A stretch of 64,000 bases of DNA from an uncultured Clostridia bacterium (GCA_934254825.1 CAKQMB010000010.1:1-64000); one strand, 5' to 3'; numbered from the stretch's first letter, positions 6,152 through 14,206 are shown. Numbers and translations are program-made. Notes: generated by a model not told the origin, from the letters alone.

Positions 6152-7675
6152 ATGTCTTTTATCGGCAAACTTAACGAAACATTAAACGACGAATTTAATT
6201 TGTCCTATACGGAAAATGGCGCTCTCGGATATCGAACGAGCGGCAAAGAACTGCTCGACCTCAACTTTTCAATTTCTTCGCTCCGCTCTGTTGGCGATTA
6301 TCAAGTTGAGCGAGCGTTCGCGAAGGCGTTCTATGCAGACAAAAAAATTGCAATAAAATACTTGTTTTATGCGGGAGATGTTAGATTTGGGCTTGGAGAA
6401 AGGCGGTTTTTCCGCATTGGAATTAAGTTCCTCGCCGAAAACGAACCCGAACTCGCCTTAAAAGTCTTATCATTTGTTCCAGAATACACGAGATGGGACA
6501 ATTATTTGTGTTTGCTTGAGACAAATTTACGCAGTCAAGTATGCGAAATTATTGCGAAACAACTTTTCAAAGATTTAGGCAACAAAATGAGAAACGAAAA
6601 TGTTTCGTTGCTCGCCAAATGGTTGCCCTCCGTTAACGCCTCATCCGCAACGACAAAAAAATATGCGAAGATAATTCTTGAAGAGCTTCATCTTTCTGAA
6701 AGCAAATATCGAAAAATTCTCTCTTCCCTACGCTCCTACTTAAAAATTGTAGAAGTAAAAATGAGCAATAAGCAGTGGTCTGAGATTGACTATTCTGCCG
6801 TCCCGTCAAGAGCAAATTTGATATACAATAATGCTTTCTTACGTAACGATGAAGAAAGACGTAGAGAATATCTTGCAAGCCTTGAAAAAGGCGAAACAAA
6901 AATCAATGCCGGCGTTCTATTCCCGCACGACATCGTACATCGATACAAAGAAGAGAATTCTTGGAGCGAAAGACTCAAAAATAAAGATGCTACGCTTGAA
7001 GAACTTTGGAAGGCACTCCCTAATTATGTCGAAGGCGACGAGACAACAATTTGCGTAGCGGATGGTTCGGGAAGTATGTGTTCCAAGGCTGGAAACGGAA
7101 CTTCGGTAACTTGCCTTGATGTTGCTAATGCATTGGCAATCTATTTTTCGGAAAGATGTTCGGGTGAATTCAAAGATAAGTATATCACGTTCAGCGAACA
7201 CCCACAGCTCGTCGATTTGAGTAAAGGCAAAACTTTAAGAGACAAAATTGCAATTGCATTGCAGCACAGCGAAATTGCTAACACCAATATTAAAGCCGTA
7301 TTTGACCTTATACTTACGACAGCAATTAAATTCCATATGACGCAAAACGATTTGCCTAAAAACATACTTATTTTGTCGGACATGGAATTTGATTATGCGG
7401 CTGACGGCAGCACCGATAAGCGACTTTTTGAAACCATTTCTCAAAAATATTCGGAGCACGGATATAAGTTACCGCGTCTTGTCTTTTGGAATATTTGCAG
7501 TCGCACAGGAACTATTCCAGTTAAAGAAAACCCTGCGGGTGTTGCGCTCGTAAGTGGATTTAGCCCATCGATAACCAAAATGGTCTTAAGTAACAGCACA
7601 GACCCTTACGAATGCTTACTCGAACAGCTTAATAGCGAAAGATACATGTCTATTGAGCACGTTCTGCAATCTTAA
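6152..7675 (+). CDS. Ro60-like protein (DUF2828: helical domain plus vWA), 507 aa
   Basis: ATG 6152 follows GGAGGAACAAA. The helical N-terminal part (about residues 1-290) contains DUF2828 signatures such as AKWLPSVNASSATTKKYAK and KMSNKQWSEIDYSAVPSRA. A von Willebrand A domain follows from about residue 297, with a complete MIDAS start: VADGSGSM, Asp304, Ser306 and Ser308. A helical repeat ring followed by vWA is the layout of Ro60/TROVE proteins, which bind Y RNAs and misfolded RNAs. The kinship of DUF2828 to TROVE is inferred from layout. The tRNA-like RNA just upstream and the structured RNA just downstream fit an RNA-binding role. Confidence 0.8.
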   Translation: MSFIGKLNETLNDEFNLSYTENGALGYRTSGKELLDLNFSISSLRSVGDYQVERAFAKAFYADKKIAIKYLFYAGDVRFGLGERRFFRIGIKFLAENEPELALKVLSFVPEYTRWDNYLCLLETNLRSQVCEIIAKQLFKDLGNKMRNENVSLLAKWLPSVNASSATTKKYAKIILEELHLSESKYRKILSSLRSYLKIVEVKMSNKQWSEIDYSAVPSRANLIYNNAFLRNDEERRREYLASLEKGETKINAGVLFPHDIVHRYKEENSWSERLKNKDATLEELWKALPNYVEGDETTICVADGSGSMCSKAGNGTSVTCLDVANALAIYFSERCSGEFKDKYITFSEHPQLVDLSKGKTLRDKIAIALQHSEIANTNIKAVFDLILTTAIKFHMTQNDLPKNILILSDMEFDYAADGSTDKRLFETISQKYSEHGYKLPRLVFWNICSRTGTIPVKENPAGVALVSGFSPSITKMVLSNSTDPYECLLEQLNSERYMSIEHVLQS

Positions 7676-7680
7676 CAACA

Positions 7681-7693
7681 TATATTTAGACAC
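7681..7693. promoter_or_regulatory. Recurrent motif TATATTTAGACAC
   Basis: Copy of the element-wide motif, 5 bases after the stop codon of the Ro60-like gene and upstream of the structured RNA. It may control that RNA. Confidence 0.55.
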
Positions 7694-7754
7694 CCTTTTG
7701 TAAATTCAGCTCAATCATTTGGGCTTAGGGCGGTATGGCAGACCGCCACTGCAA

Positions 7755-8010
7755 CGAAGATGAAATTTAGGCTTCTTAAGCAGTGTAATTTAGGCAAATG
7801 GTTGCGTTATCTAAATAGCGATACTGGTTATATGGATAAGCAACGGGCGTCCGACGCCGTCTCGCAGTCGTCGGTATTAGTCCTGAGAAACAGGGCTGTG
7901 GAATATTGTTCCTATCGACAATATTTCGAGAATTATATTCGGGTACACTGCAGGATAGGCAAATGCAGATTGTAATTCAAAACAGTCCCCTCTCGCCTGT
8001 TTTGATGCCC
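7755..8010 (+). ncRNA. Structured RNA candidate downstream of the Ro60-like gene
   Basis: A chain of clean hairpins fills this gap: CCGACG/CGTCGG (7851-7856, 7869-7874), CCTG/CAGG (7882-7894), AATATTGT/ACAATATT (7902-7925), CTGCA/TGCAG (7948-7968) and AAAACAG/CTGTTTT (7979-8003). A 71-codon frame crosses it but has no ribosome binding site and its translation looks random. Position right after the Ro60-like gene makes a Ro60-bound RNA plausible. Family unknown; strand assumed. Confidence 0.5.
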
Positions 8011-8024
8011 AGAATTGTATATTC

Positions 8025-8058
8025 GTGTCTAATATAGTGAGGGCTATGTATTAGACAC
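8025..8058. promoter_or_regulatory. Inverted pair of the recurrent operator motif
   Basis: GTGTCTAATA (8025-8034) and TATTAGACAC (8049-8058) form a perfect 10-bp inverted repeat, spaced 14 bases, 63 bases upstream of the ubiquitin-like cassette. It looks like a dimer-binding operator for that operon. Confidence 0.65.
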
Positions 8059-8121
8059 AAATTTCGTATCCAACACAATGTTGTGATAAAAATAAATTTT
8101 TTATTAAAGGAGACAGAAACC

Positions 8122-8517
8122 ATGAAACTCGTAGTTATGACAGGTGCTTATTCGCTCACGTCGGAACTCAAGGTTGAAGACATTGCACTTCTCAAAAAGT
8201 ACAATCCCGATGCCTTAACCATTAAAGATGAAGAGGACAACGTAAAATTCGCTGTCGGCTATTCCGAAGGTAAGCCGAGTATCGCATCGTTCGGTGTCAC
8301 GTTTGGCTCGAAATCTTTTACCGACGGCAAAGCAACTATCACGGAAACCCTTCCCTCTACCCTCGACAACGCCGACAAGGCTAAAGAGTACATCGCAGAA
8401 AAGTTCGGCGCGGTTATCGCTTATCTCAAAAAACTTGAAGAAAGCGTTCCGGCGGCAGCAGCGGCGATTAGAGAGCAGAAAAAGGCTCTCATCGACAGCA
8501 TTACCGTTGCAGAGTAA
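8122..8517 (+). CDS. Ubiquitin-like cassette partner protein, 131 aa
   Basis: I chose ATG 8122 (after AAGGAGACAGAAACC) over ATG 8083, which has no ribosome binding site. The product begins MKLVVMTGAYSLTSELKVED, has an alpha/beta N-terminal domain with a strand pair KFAVGYSEGKPSIASFGVTF, and ends in a helix. It is the first gene of the Ubl-E2-JAB-E1 cassette and takes the position of the PRTRC protein E gene in the known ParB-related, ThiF-related cassettes of plasmids. I cannot show that it belongs to that family. The separate hairpin after it may allow different amounts of this and the Ubl. Confidence 0.6.
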   Translation: MKLVVMTGAYSLTSELKVEDIALLKKYNPDALTIKDEEDNVKFAVGYSEGKPSIASFGVTFGSKSFTDGKATITETLPSTLDNADKAKEYIAEKFGAVIAYLKKLEESVPAAAAAIREQKKALIDSITVAE

Positions 8518-8528
8518 TGCAAGACACT

Positions 8529-8552
8529 TTGGGGACATCTCAGTGTCCCCAA
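8529..8552 (+). terminator. Strong intergenic hairpin between the first cassette gene and the Ubl gene
   Basis: TTGGGGACA (8529-8537) pairs perfectly with TGTCCCCAA (8544-8552). Without a T run it is more likely a processing or partial-termination site that sets the ratio of the two products. Confidence 0.5.
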
Positions 8553-8587
8553 TACATAATTAAAGAAATTTTTATAGGAGATTTATT

Positions 8588-8824
8588 ATGATTAAAGTTT
8601 TGGTTAAAACGAACACCGTTCGTAGAGAAGTTGTAGCAGACGTAAATTCCACCCCCAACGCCGTTCTTGAAGATATGGGCGTAAGCGTAGCGGGCTCCGT
8701 TGTCAATCTTAACGGCACCATTCTTACCGCAACCGATTTGAATTCTACTTTTACTGCACTCGGAGCCACCGACGGCGCGACGGTAAACCTCAACAGTATC
8801 GTAAAAGCTGACGGCGCAAGATAA
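8588..8824 (+). CDS. Ubiquitin-like beta-grasp protein, 78 aa
   Basis: ATG 8588 follows ATAGGAGATTTATT. The 78-aa product alternates short strands and one helix in beta-grasp order: strands MIKVLVKTNT and REVVADVN, helix NAVLEDMG, then VVNLNGTIL and a final strand ATVNLNSIV. An Asn-Gly turn (LNGT) before the fourth strand is usual in prokaryotic Ubls of mobile elements. It ends KADGAR, so removal of the last two residues by the JAB peptidase at 10237 would expose a C-terminal Gly. The E2-like, JAB and E1 genes follow within 2.3 kb. Length matches PRTRC protein C and related Ubls. The processing step is inference. Confidence 0.7.
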   Translation: MIKVLVKTNTVRREVVADVNSTPNAVLEDMGVSVAGSVVNLNGTILTATDLNSTFTALGATDGATVNLNSIVKADGAR

Positions 8825-8849
8825 ATTACAATATAGGAGCAACGGTGTT

Positions 8850-10244
8850 ATGGAATATGTAATAACAAAATTGACAGATGCTGATGCCAATATGTTTTTC
8901 GGTAACAGCAAATTTTTCTTAGATAGCCCCGTTCTTGAAGCTACGCTCCGCTATATAGCGATTAAACATCATACGGGTGAACTTGGAAATATTCAACTCA
9001 TTAAAACAAGTCAAGGCGAATTTTGTGGCGGCTCTGGAAACGATTATGCGCGACTTGCGCAACCCCAAACCTTGCACGTTCTTACAGGTCGTAGAGGTTA
9101 CGACCTCCCGTTTGTAGATGCAACAGGCTGGGTTGCTCTTGACACCCCTCCATTCCCCGTTGCTCCGTTTTTATCAAAGGCTTCAGAAACGAGGGTTTAC
9201 CTCAATAAAAACGAACAAAAAGTCATTGTTTTTGTTAAAAACACCACTGATAAATGGATTGACCTTCTTTGTTCTACCTTATTCAGAATTTTGCCTTGGG
9301 TTTACCAAGACGATGTTATCATTTCAAATGAAGAAGTCGAGCTTTTCAAGTTGTTTGTTCAAAAAAATTGCGACAGCGACAAATTCAAAGAAATTATAAA
9401 CGAAATTGTTAAAGATTTTGATTTTAAGTCCGTGTCGTGGAAACGCACACTAATGAATTGGGGCAAAAGTTCGATTGAAGGACAAATTAAATCACTCAAA
9501 GGTAAGTCCGACAATATTCGAGATAACATTCGCAGTACCGAAGACAACCTTGCATGCCTCTATACGCAACTCGGCAACATTCTTGCAAACATTAACGCTT
9601 TAAGCGCAAGCATCGGGAAAGAGGACGATTCGGTATATCGTTTCTTCATTAACCATAAGCAACTTGGGCTATACAAAACCGAAAATACCACCGATAATTA
9701 TGGCAATGTAAATGCGCGAATGTATTTTTCGGTAATAGACACAATAGAGTTCTTTGATACCGACGAATTCAAGAGAGTGTTTAATAATCCTCACTCGTAT
9801 TTAGGGCAGTCACAAGACATCAGAGATTTGTTCTGGGGGTTGTATGGGGCAAATAAAGGCGTTGTTCGAGTCGAAAGTATTTTTAGACTTAACAACTTGT
9901 CAAGTCTTCAAGTCTGCAAAGGCGTAAGAACAGGTATGTATAACGAAACACATCTGCCGCATCCTCATCAATACCACTACGGATGTTTGGGCGCTAATGA
10001 CGCATACATCCAGCGTTATATGTCGGAGGGCAATTGGGATATGGCGATAGACCAAGCGATTGCATCGGTAAAAAACATAAACTTCGGCGATTCGACAGTT
10101 ATGAGTGCTTACGTTCAAGACCTTAAAAATTGCATGACTTCGTGCCGTTGCATTATTGCCGACAACGGTGACGAAATGACACCAAAGGAATTTTTATCCT
10201 ATATTAGGGCTAATAAAGAAGATGAGGATATTAAAAATGGCTAA
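8850..10244 (+). CDS. E2-like Ubl-conjugating protein, multidomain, 464 aa
   Basis: ATG 8850 follows TAGGAGCAACGGTGTT. Residues about 1-190 form an unassigned alpha/beta domain. Residues about 205-260 are a predicted coiled coil (KSSIEGQIKSLKGKSDNIRD...). Near the C-terminus lies LPHPHQYHYGCLG with Cys379, close in form to the conserved E2 stretch HPN...CLG that holds the catalytic Cys. Its place, between the Ubl and the JAB-E1 pair, matches E2 genes of bacterial Ubl cassettes and the PRTRC B position. The overlap of 8 bases with the JAB gene shows tight coupling. The E2 call rests on this motif and context. Confidence 0.6.
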   Translation: MEYVITKLTDADANMFFGNSKFFLDSPVLEATLRYIAIKHHTGELGNIQLIKTSQGEFCGGSGNDYARLAQPQTLHVLTGRRGYDLPFVDATGWVALDTPPFPVAPFLSKASETRVYLNKNEQKVIVFVKNTTDKWIDLLCSTLFRILPWVYQDDVIISNEEVELFKLFVQKNCDSDKFKEIINEIVKDFDFKSVSWKRTLMNWGKSSIEGQIKSLKGKSDNIRDNIRSTEDNLACLYTQLGNILANINALSASIGKEDDSVYRFFINHKQLGLYKTENTTDNYGNVNARMYFSVIDTIEFFDTDEFKRVFNNPHSYLGQSQDIRDLFWGLYGANKGVVRVESIFRLNNLSSLQVCKGVRTGMYNETHLPHPHQYHYGCLGANDAYIQRYMSEGNWDMAIDQAIASVKNINFGDSTVMSAYVQDLKNCMTSCRCIIADNGDEMTPKEFLSYIRANKEDEDIKNG

Positions 10245-11097
10245 AAAGATTTTTTCTTCGCAAGAAGATATACAGAAATTTCTTTCCTCCGCTCGTTTTC
10301 AGCTCGCGGAAATGGAAAGTTCTCTTTCAAAGAAGAAGTTCCAAGGCACAAATGACCGCGAAATAACGGTTAAGTTCAAAATGGACGATGCTAAAGACAA
10401 AAGAACAGCATCTATTGAGTTTATGCCCAAAGCGTGGATTAAAATGCGTGCTCTCGTCGACACGTTCACGGGAGAGGTTCAATGGCATGGTTTGGTCGAA
10501 AGAAAAAACACCAACACCTTTATTGTCAGAGATATACTTATTTTCCCTCATGAGGTAACAAGCACCACTGTCGTTTCAAACCAAACAGAATATGAACAAT
10601 GGCTGAACGACCTCGACGACGAGGAATTCAACGCCTGCCGTCTTCACGGTCACAGTCACGTTAATATGGGCGTAACACCTTCGGGAACAGATATGGCATA
10701 CCGTCATAATGTTCTTGATAACTTCGGTCTTCCTAACGAACAAACGGATTTGTTCTACGTTTTTCTCATCACAAACAAAAGAGAAGAAATGAGTGCCGAA
10801 ATATATGATTTACAAAACAACGCTCTCTACTCTACTGACGAAATTTCATTTGACGTAATCGTAGACGATGACGATTACCTTGCAGAGTTTTTGAGCGAAG
10901 CAAAATCTTGTGTCAAAGAAGCAAATTACGGCAAGAACACTTACGCATCTGGCAAACAATCGGCACCCAAAGCTAAGGAAACGGCACGCACGTTTGCCGG
11001 AGGGAAAAAAGGAACGCAGAGAAGTTACTTTGATGATTTCGACGACCGCGATGACGATGATTGGTATAGACGCATTTATGGAGGAGATTATAGATGA
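10237..11097 (+). CDS. JAB/MPN-domain metallopeptidase (Ubl-processing), 286 aa
   Basis: ATG 10237 has a GAGGATATTAAAA site and is preferred over ATG 10222. The JAMM zinc motif is complete: His139 and His141 in HGHSHVNMG, Ser149 and Asp152 in TPSGTD, with an upstream Glu in GEVQWHG. Such enzymes cut after the C-terminal Gly of Ubls and remove Ubls from targets. The last 70 residues are a low-complexity Asp/Arg-rich tail (DDFDDRDDDDWYRRIYGG), perhaps a tether. It overlaps the E2-like gene and the E1 gene by a few bases, so all three are co-translated. It corresponds to PRTRC protein A in plasmid cassettes. Confidence 0.88.
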   Translation: MAKKIFSSQEDIQKFLSSARFQLAEMESSLSKKKFQGTNDREITVKFKMDDAKDKRTASIEFMPKAWIKMRALVDTFTGEVQWHGLVERKNTNTFIVRDILIFPHEVTSTTVVSNQTEYEQWLNDLDDEEFNACRLHGHSHVNMGVTPSGTDMAYRHNVLDNFGLPNEQTDLFYVFLITNKREEMSAEIYDLQNNALYSTDEISFDVIVDDDDYLAEFLSEAKSCVKEANYGKNTYASGKQSAPKAKETARTFAGGKKGTQRSYFDDFDDRDDDDWYRRIYGGDYR

Positions 11098-11768
11098 ATT
11101 TAATCAAATCTCAGGATTATTTTAATCCCTTGAGCGTTTCGGAAAGATGCCATATAATTGGTTGCGGCTCCGTAGGTTCTACAATTGCAGAACTTTTGAC
11201 AAGGCTCGGATTAACAAAGATTTCCTTGTACGATTTCGATACCGTATCACCTCATAACCTTGCGAACCAAATGTTTTTTGAGCGCGATATTAAAAAGCTA
11301 AAAGTTGAAGCCGTAAAAGAAACACTACTCTCAATCAATCCGGAGATAGAGCCCGACATAGAAATACATACCGAAGGTTATGTACCGACGACAAGGCTCA
11401 ACGGATACGTTTTTCTCTGCGTAGATAATATAGATTTACGTCGAGAAATAGCGACAAAACATCGTTTTAACCAATCCATTAAAGCAATGTTCGACGTCAG
11501 AACGCGACTCGTTGATGCGCAAAGTTTTGCTGCCGCATGGAACGACGTTCCAATGGTTGATAACTTTTTGAAAAGTATGGCTTTCTCTCATGAAGAAGCA
11601 AAAGCGGAGACACCCGTTACTGCGTGTAACGTTGAAATGAGTGTTGCTCCGACCATAAGAATAATTTGTTCATATTGTGTGGCAAATTTTATGAATTTTG
11701 TGAGAACAAAAGAAATCAAAAAAATAATAACTATAGATGCGTTTAATTTTGATGTAGACGCATATTAA
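11094..11768 (+). CDS. ThiF/E1-like adenylyltransferase, 224 aa
   Basis: ATG 11094 overlaps the JAB stop by 4 bases (ATGA). The ATP-binding motif HIIGCGSVGSTIAELLTRLG (about residues 20-40) is followed by SLYDFDTVSPHNLANQ and LCVDNIDLRREI, all typical of E1/ThiF enzymes that adenylate a Ubl C-terminus. Cys residues in VTACNVE and ICSYC are candidates for the thioester Cys, but I cannot choose between them. At 224 aa it is a compact, single-domain E1. It closes the conjugation cassette; the RT-associated RNA begins 23 bases later. Confidence 0.88.
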   Translation: MNLIKSQDYFNPLSVSERCHIIGCGSVGSTIAELLTRLGLTKISLYDFDTVSPHNLANQMFFERDIKKLKVEAVKETLLSINPEIEPDIEIHTEGYVPTTRLNGYVFLCVDNIDLRREIATKHRFNQSIKAMFDVRTRLVDAQSFAAAWNDVPMVDNFLKSMAFSHEEAKAETPVTACNVEMSVAPTIRIICSYCVANFMNFVRTKEIKKIITIDAFNFDVDAY

Positions 11769-11790
11769 AAAAATAACTAATAAAGCAATT

Positions 11791-12060
11791 CTTACTTTAC
11801 GTAAGGCTTTGAATTATATTCAAAGTAACAAGATGTCGGGGAAAAGTAGACAGCCGCGGGAGCAGCACGACGTCTTCGCAGCCAGTTCAAAAGAGCATTT
11901 CTCAATCAAGTCTGTAAGATTTCGTCCAACACCCAACAAAATCAAATCATTGGCTCGCGGAAACTCAACACTATCCACCCGAACAAGACATCAAGTTCTA
12001 CACATTAACTCACAAAACCCTGATTCCAGCAAACTCGCTGCAGGATATACGGTATAGTTA
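11791..12060 (+). ncRNA. RT-associated structured RNA, copy 2 (upstream of the reverse transcriptase)
   Basis: SL1 is CTTAC/GTAAG (11791-11795, 11801-11805). SL2 is CTTTGAAT/ATTCAAAG (11807-11814, 11818-11825), loop TAT, then TAACAAGA and TGTCGGGGAAAAG. This is the closest relative of copy 4 (13423), with paired substitutions in SL2. The remaining 200 bases up to the RT start have no supported gene and include an AGAC/GTCT stem near 11848-11875. Position directly before an RT is where retron msr-msd RNAs lie. The 3' end is not determined. Confidence 0.6.
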
Positions 12061-12089
12061 ATAATTTAATGTTTATTAGGAGCCCACTT

Positions 12090-13229
12090 ATGCCTTATAT
12101 AACAATTCCGGTAACAAACAACTACCAAATATCCTTTGATGATATTCTTTTCGGAATATCTCAATCGGATTATGATAAAAAAATACAAAACACACACGAC
12201 ACCAGAACGGTTCTTCGTGCCAAAACACCAGATAAACTTCTCGAAAATACAAAATTTAATGAGATGATAACGCTTCTTTTAAATTTTAACGAGAAATATA
12301 AAGCCCTTATCTCAACTGAAGATAAAGCCTCGCTGTATAGAAGTTTCAAAATACCAAAGCGGACAGGCGGGCTCAGGCAAATAGATGCGCCCTTAGATGA
12401 TTTAATGGTTGCATTGCGCGAACTAAAATACATATTTGAGAAAAAGCTATATGCAAGCTATCACACGAGTGCATTCGCATATGTTTCCGGAAGAAGTACG
12501 ATTGACGCCGTAAAGCGGCACCAGCGAAACAATTCTAAATGGTTTCTCAAATTGGACTTCCATAACTTTTTTGGTAGTACAACGCCCGATTTCGTAATGA
12601 CTATGCTCAATATGATTTTCCCTTTCAACGAAATCCTAAGAAGCGAAAAAGGAGCAGCTGCCTTGAAAGACGCATTATCATTATGCTTTCTTAATGGCGG
12701 TCTCCCGCAAGGAACTCCTATTAGCCCAACTTTGACAAATCTAATGATGATACCCGTAGACCATGCAATTGCAAAATACGCAAGAGAACACTCGCCCCAT
12801 TTGTGTTACACGAGATATGCCGATGATATTATTTTGTCGAGCGATTTAAATTTCAAATGGGATACGGTTCAGACCGACATCATCAAAATCATAAGCAAAT
12901 TCGGGGCGCCATTTACTCTTAACACCGCAAAAACCAGATACGGTTCTTCCGCTGGGCGCAATTGGAATCTTGGCGTGATGCTTAACAAAGACAATAAGAT
13001 TACCGTAGGGCATGAACGCAAAAAGGTATTCAAGGCAATGCTATTCCAGTTTTGTACGGATTACAAAGGCGGTCATTCGTGGAGCCTTGAAGATGTTCAG
13101 CACTTACAAGGACTGAAGGCTTATTACGAGATGGTCGAGGGCGATGCCATAAAAGAAATTGTAAAAACATACACCCAGAAGACCGGAGTCGATATCGAGG
13201 CAACAATAAAAGAACTACTTCTCAACTGA
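12090..13229 (+). CDS. Reverse transcriptase, retron/group-II-like class, 379 aa
   Basis: ATG 12090 follows TTAGGAGCCCACTT; ATG 12069 is upstream but lacks a site. RT motifs appear in order: RQIDAPLDDLM (fingers), KLDFHNFFGS (first catalytic Asp), NGGLPQGTPISPTLTNLMM, and the active site TRYADDIILSS with Asp245 and Asp246. After it comes NLGVMLNKDNKITVGHERKKVFKAML, matching the thumb side of retron and group II RTs, although the retron VTG triplet is not present. There is no maturase or endonuclease domain, and no SQ-type motif of diversity-generating RTs. RNA copies flank it on both sides and RNase HI follows. Closest class is a retron or an unclassified bacterial RT. Confidence 0.88.
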   Translation: MPYITIPVTNNYQISFDDILFGISQSDYDKKIQNTHDTRTVLRAKTPDKLLENTKFNEMITLLLNFNEKYKALISTEDKASLYRSFKIPKRTGGLRQIDAPLDDLMVALRELKYIFEKKLYASYHTSAFAYVSGRSTIDAVKRHQRNNSKWFLKLDFHNFFGSTTPDFVMTMLNMIFPFNEILRSEKGAAALKDALSLCFLNGGLPQGTPISPTLTNLMMIPVDHAIAKYAREHSPHLCYTRYADDIILSSDLNFKWDTVQTDIIKIISKFGAPFTLNTAKTRYGSSAGRNWNLGVMLNKDNKITVGHERKKVFKAMLFQFCTDYKGGHSWSLEDVQHLQGLKAYYEMVEGDAIKEIVKTYTQKTGVDIEATIKELLLN

Positions 13230-13249
13230 AAAAATATTAAATAGCTATT

Positions 13250-13375
13250 CTAACTTTTGTAATACATAAACAAGTTAGGCATTTGGTTTTATCAAATGTA
13301 ACAAGAAAAGATGTTAAAGTTTACACAGCTATAAACTTTAACGGGTATGCACACAGGAGTAGCGTGCAACCCCTC
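13250..13375 (+). ncRNA. RT-associated structured RNA, copy 3 (compact retron-like)
   Basis: SL1 is CTAACTT/AAGTTAG (13250-13256, 13272-13278). SL2 is CATTTGGT/ATCAAATG (13280-13287, 13291-13298) with loop TTT, then TAACAAGA. Next comes an 11-bp perfect hairpin (13313-13323 with 13332-13342), then GGGT/ACCC enclosing TGCAC/GTGCA (13343-13372). Two small hairpins followed by longer ones is a retron-like order. It begins 21 bases after the RT stop. Confidence 0.6.
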
Positions 13376-13422
13376 TTTGTATTTAATTTTTTCAAATATT
13401 TAACTAATTACAACCGTTATTT

Positions 13423-13520
13423 CTATCTTTGATAGAGCTTTGGGTTATATCCGAAGTAACGAGATGTCGCGGAAAAGCACGCCGGTGATGAGGCATCGGA
13501 GAATTTTAGCGTCCACATCT
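13423..13520 (+). ncRNA. RT-associated structured RNA, copy 4
   Basis: SL1 is CTATC/GATAG with loop TTT (13423-13435). SL2 is CTTTGGGT/ATCCGAAG (13438-13445, 13449-13456) with loop TAT, then TAACGAGA and TGTCGCGGAAAAG. A CCGGTG/CATCGG hairpin follows (13482-13499). The SL2 stem of copy 2 (A-T pairs) and this copy (G-C and G-T pairs) differ at both strands of the helix, which supports RNA folding. From 13521 to 13744 I see only AT-rich leader sequence for the RNase HI gene. Confidence 0.6.
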
Positions 13521-13744
13521 ATAGCCCAGCACACAAACTTTGTCAAGCAAAAGCAATTAAATGTTAACAAAACGCTATGAAAATTAGAACATTCCTAAGA
13601 GAAAATCACAGACAAACATCTCAAAAAAAAAAAAAGCAAACGAAATGCCAAATTAAAAGTATCGGCGACGACAATCCCAAGGAGTCCCGTTCATATATCC
13701 CCCGCATTCAAGGGTTGTAAGTTAACAAATTAAAGGAGTCAATC

Positions 13745-14206
13745 ATGCAACAAATTACTATATACACAGATGGCGCGTGTTCTGGCAATCCCGGCGCAGG
13801 TGGCTGGGGCGCTATTCTAATATACAAGGATTACTTAAAAGAAATCAGCGGTGCAGAAAAAGAAACAACAAACAATCGTATGGAATTGCTCGCGGTGATT
13901 AAGGCTCTTTCTCTTTTAAAGAAAGAACAAGACGTAGTTTTGTATAGCGATTCTGCGTATGTTGTCAATGCTTTCAATCAAAAATGGATTGATTCGTGGA
14001 CTTCTAACGGATGGAAGACATCCGGACGAAAACCCGTACAAAATAAAGACCTGTGGATGCAATTACTATCCATATTGAAAAGACATAAAGTTAAGTTCGT
14101 AAAAGTTAAAGGACACGCCGATAACCAATATAATAATAGGTGCGATGAAATCGCTCGCCAAGCAATAAAAGATTTACAAGGAGCAGATAATGGAACCGAA
14201 GTGTAA
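13745..14206 (+). CDS. rnhA: Ribonuclease HI, 153 aa
   Basis: ATG 13745 follows AAAGGAGTCAATC. The product has the four carboxylates of RNase HI: Asp in YTDGACSGNPG, Glu in NNRMELLA, Asp in YSDSAYVV, and Asp in NNRCDEIAR, with the His of KVKGHADN. The length is normal. It cuts the RNA of RNA-DNA hybrids. Retron RTs need an RNase H to mature their DNA, usually a host enzyme; here one is encoded 0.5 kb after the RT and its RNAs. This suggests the locus carries its own. It overlaps the next gene by 17 bases. Confidence 0.95.
   Translation: MQQITIYTDGACSGNPGAGGWGAILIYKDYLKEISGAEKETTNNRMELLAVIKALSLLKKEQDVVLYSDSAYVVNAFNQKWIDSWTSNGWKTSGRKPVQNKDLWMQLLSILKRHKVKFVKVKGHADNQYNNRCDEIARQAIKDLQGADNGTEV

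Noticed and set aside
7760..7975. 71-aa plus-strand frame downstream of the Ro60-like gene
   Set aside because: No ribosome binding site, random composition, and it lies exactly over a chain of RNA hairpins.
11809..12057. 82-aa plus-strand frame between the E1 and RT genes
   Set aside because: No ribosome binding site; it covers the RT-associated RNA copy 2.
12090..13229. Group II intron
   Set aside because: The protein lacks maturase and endonuclease domains, and no domain V-like sequence was found after it.
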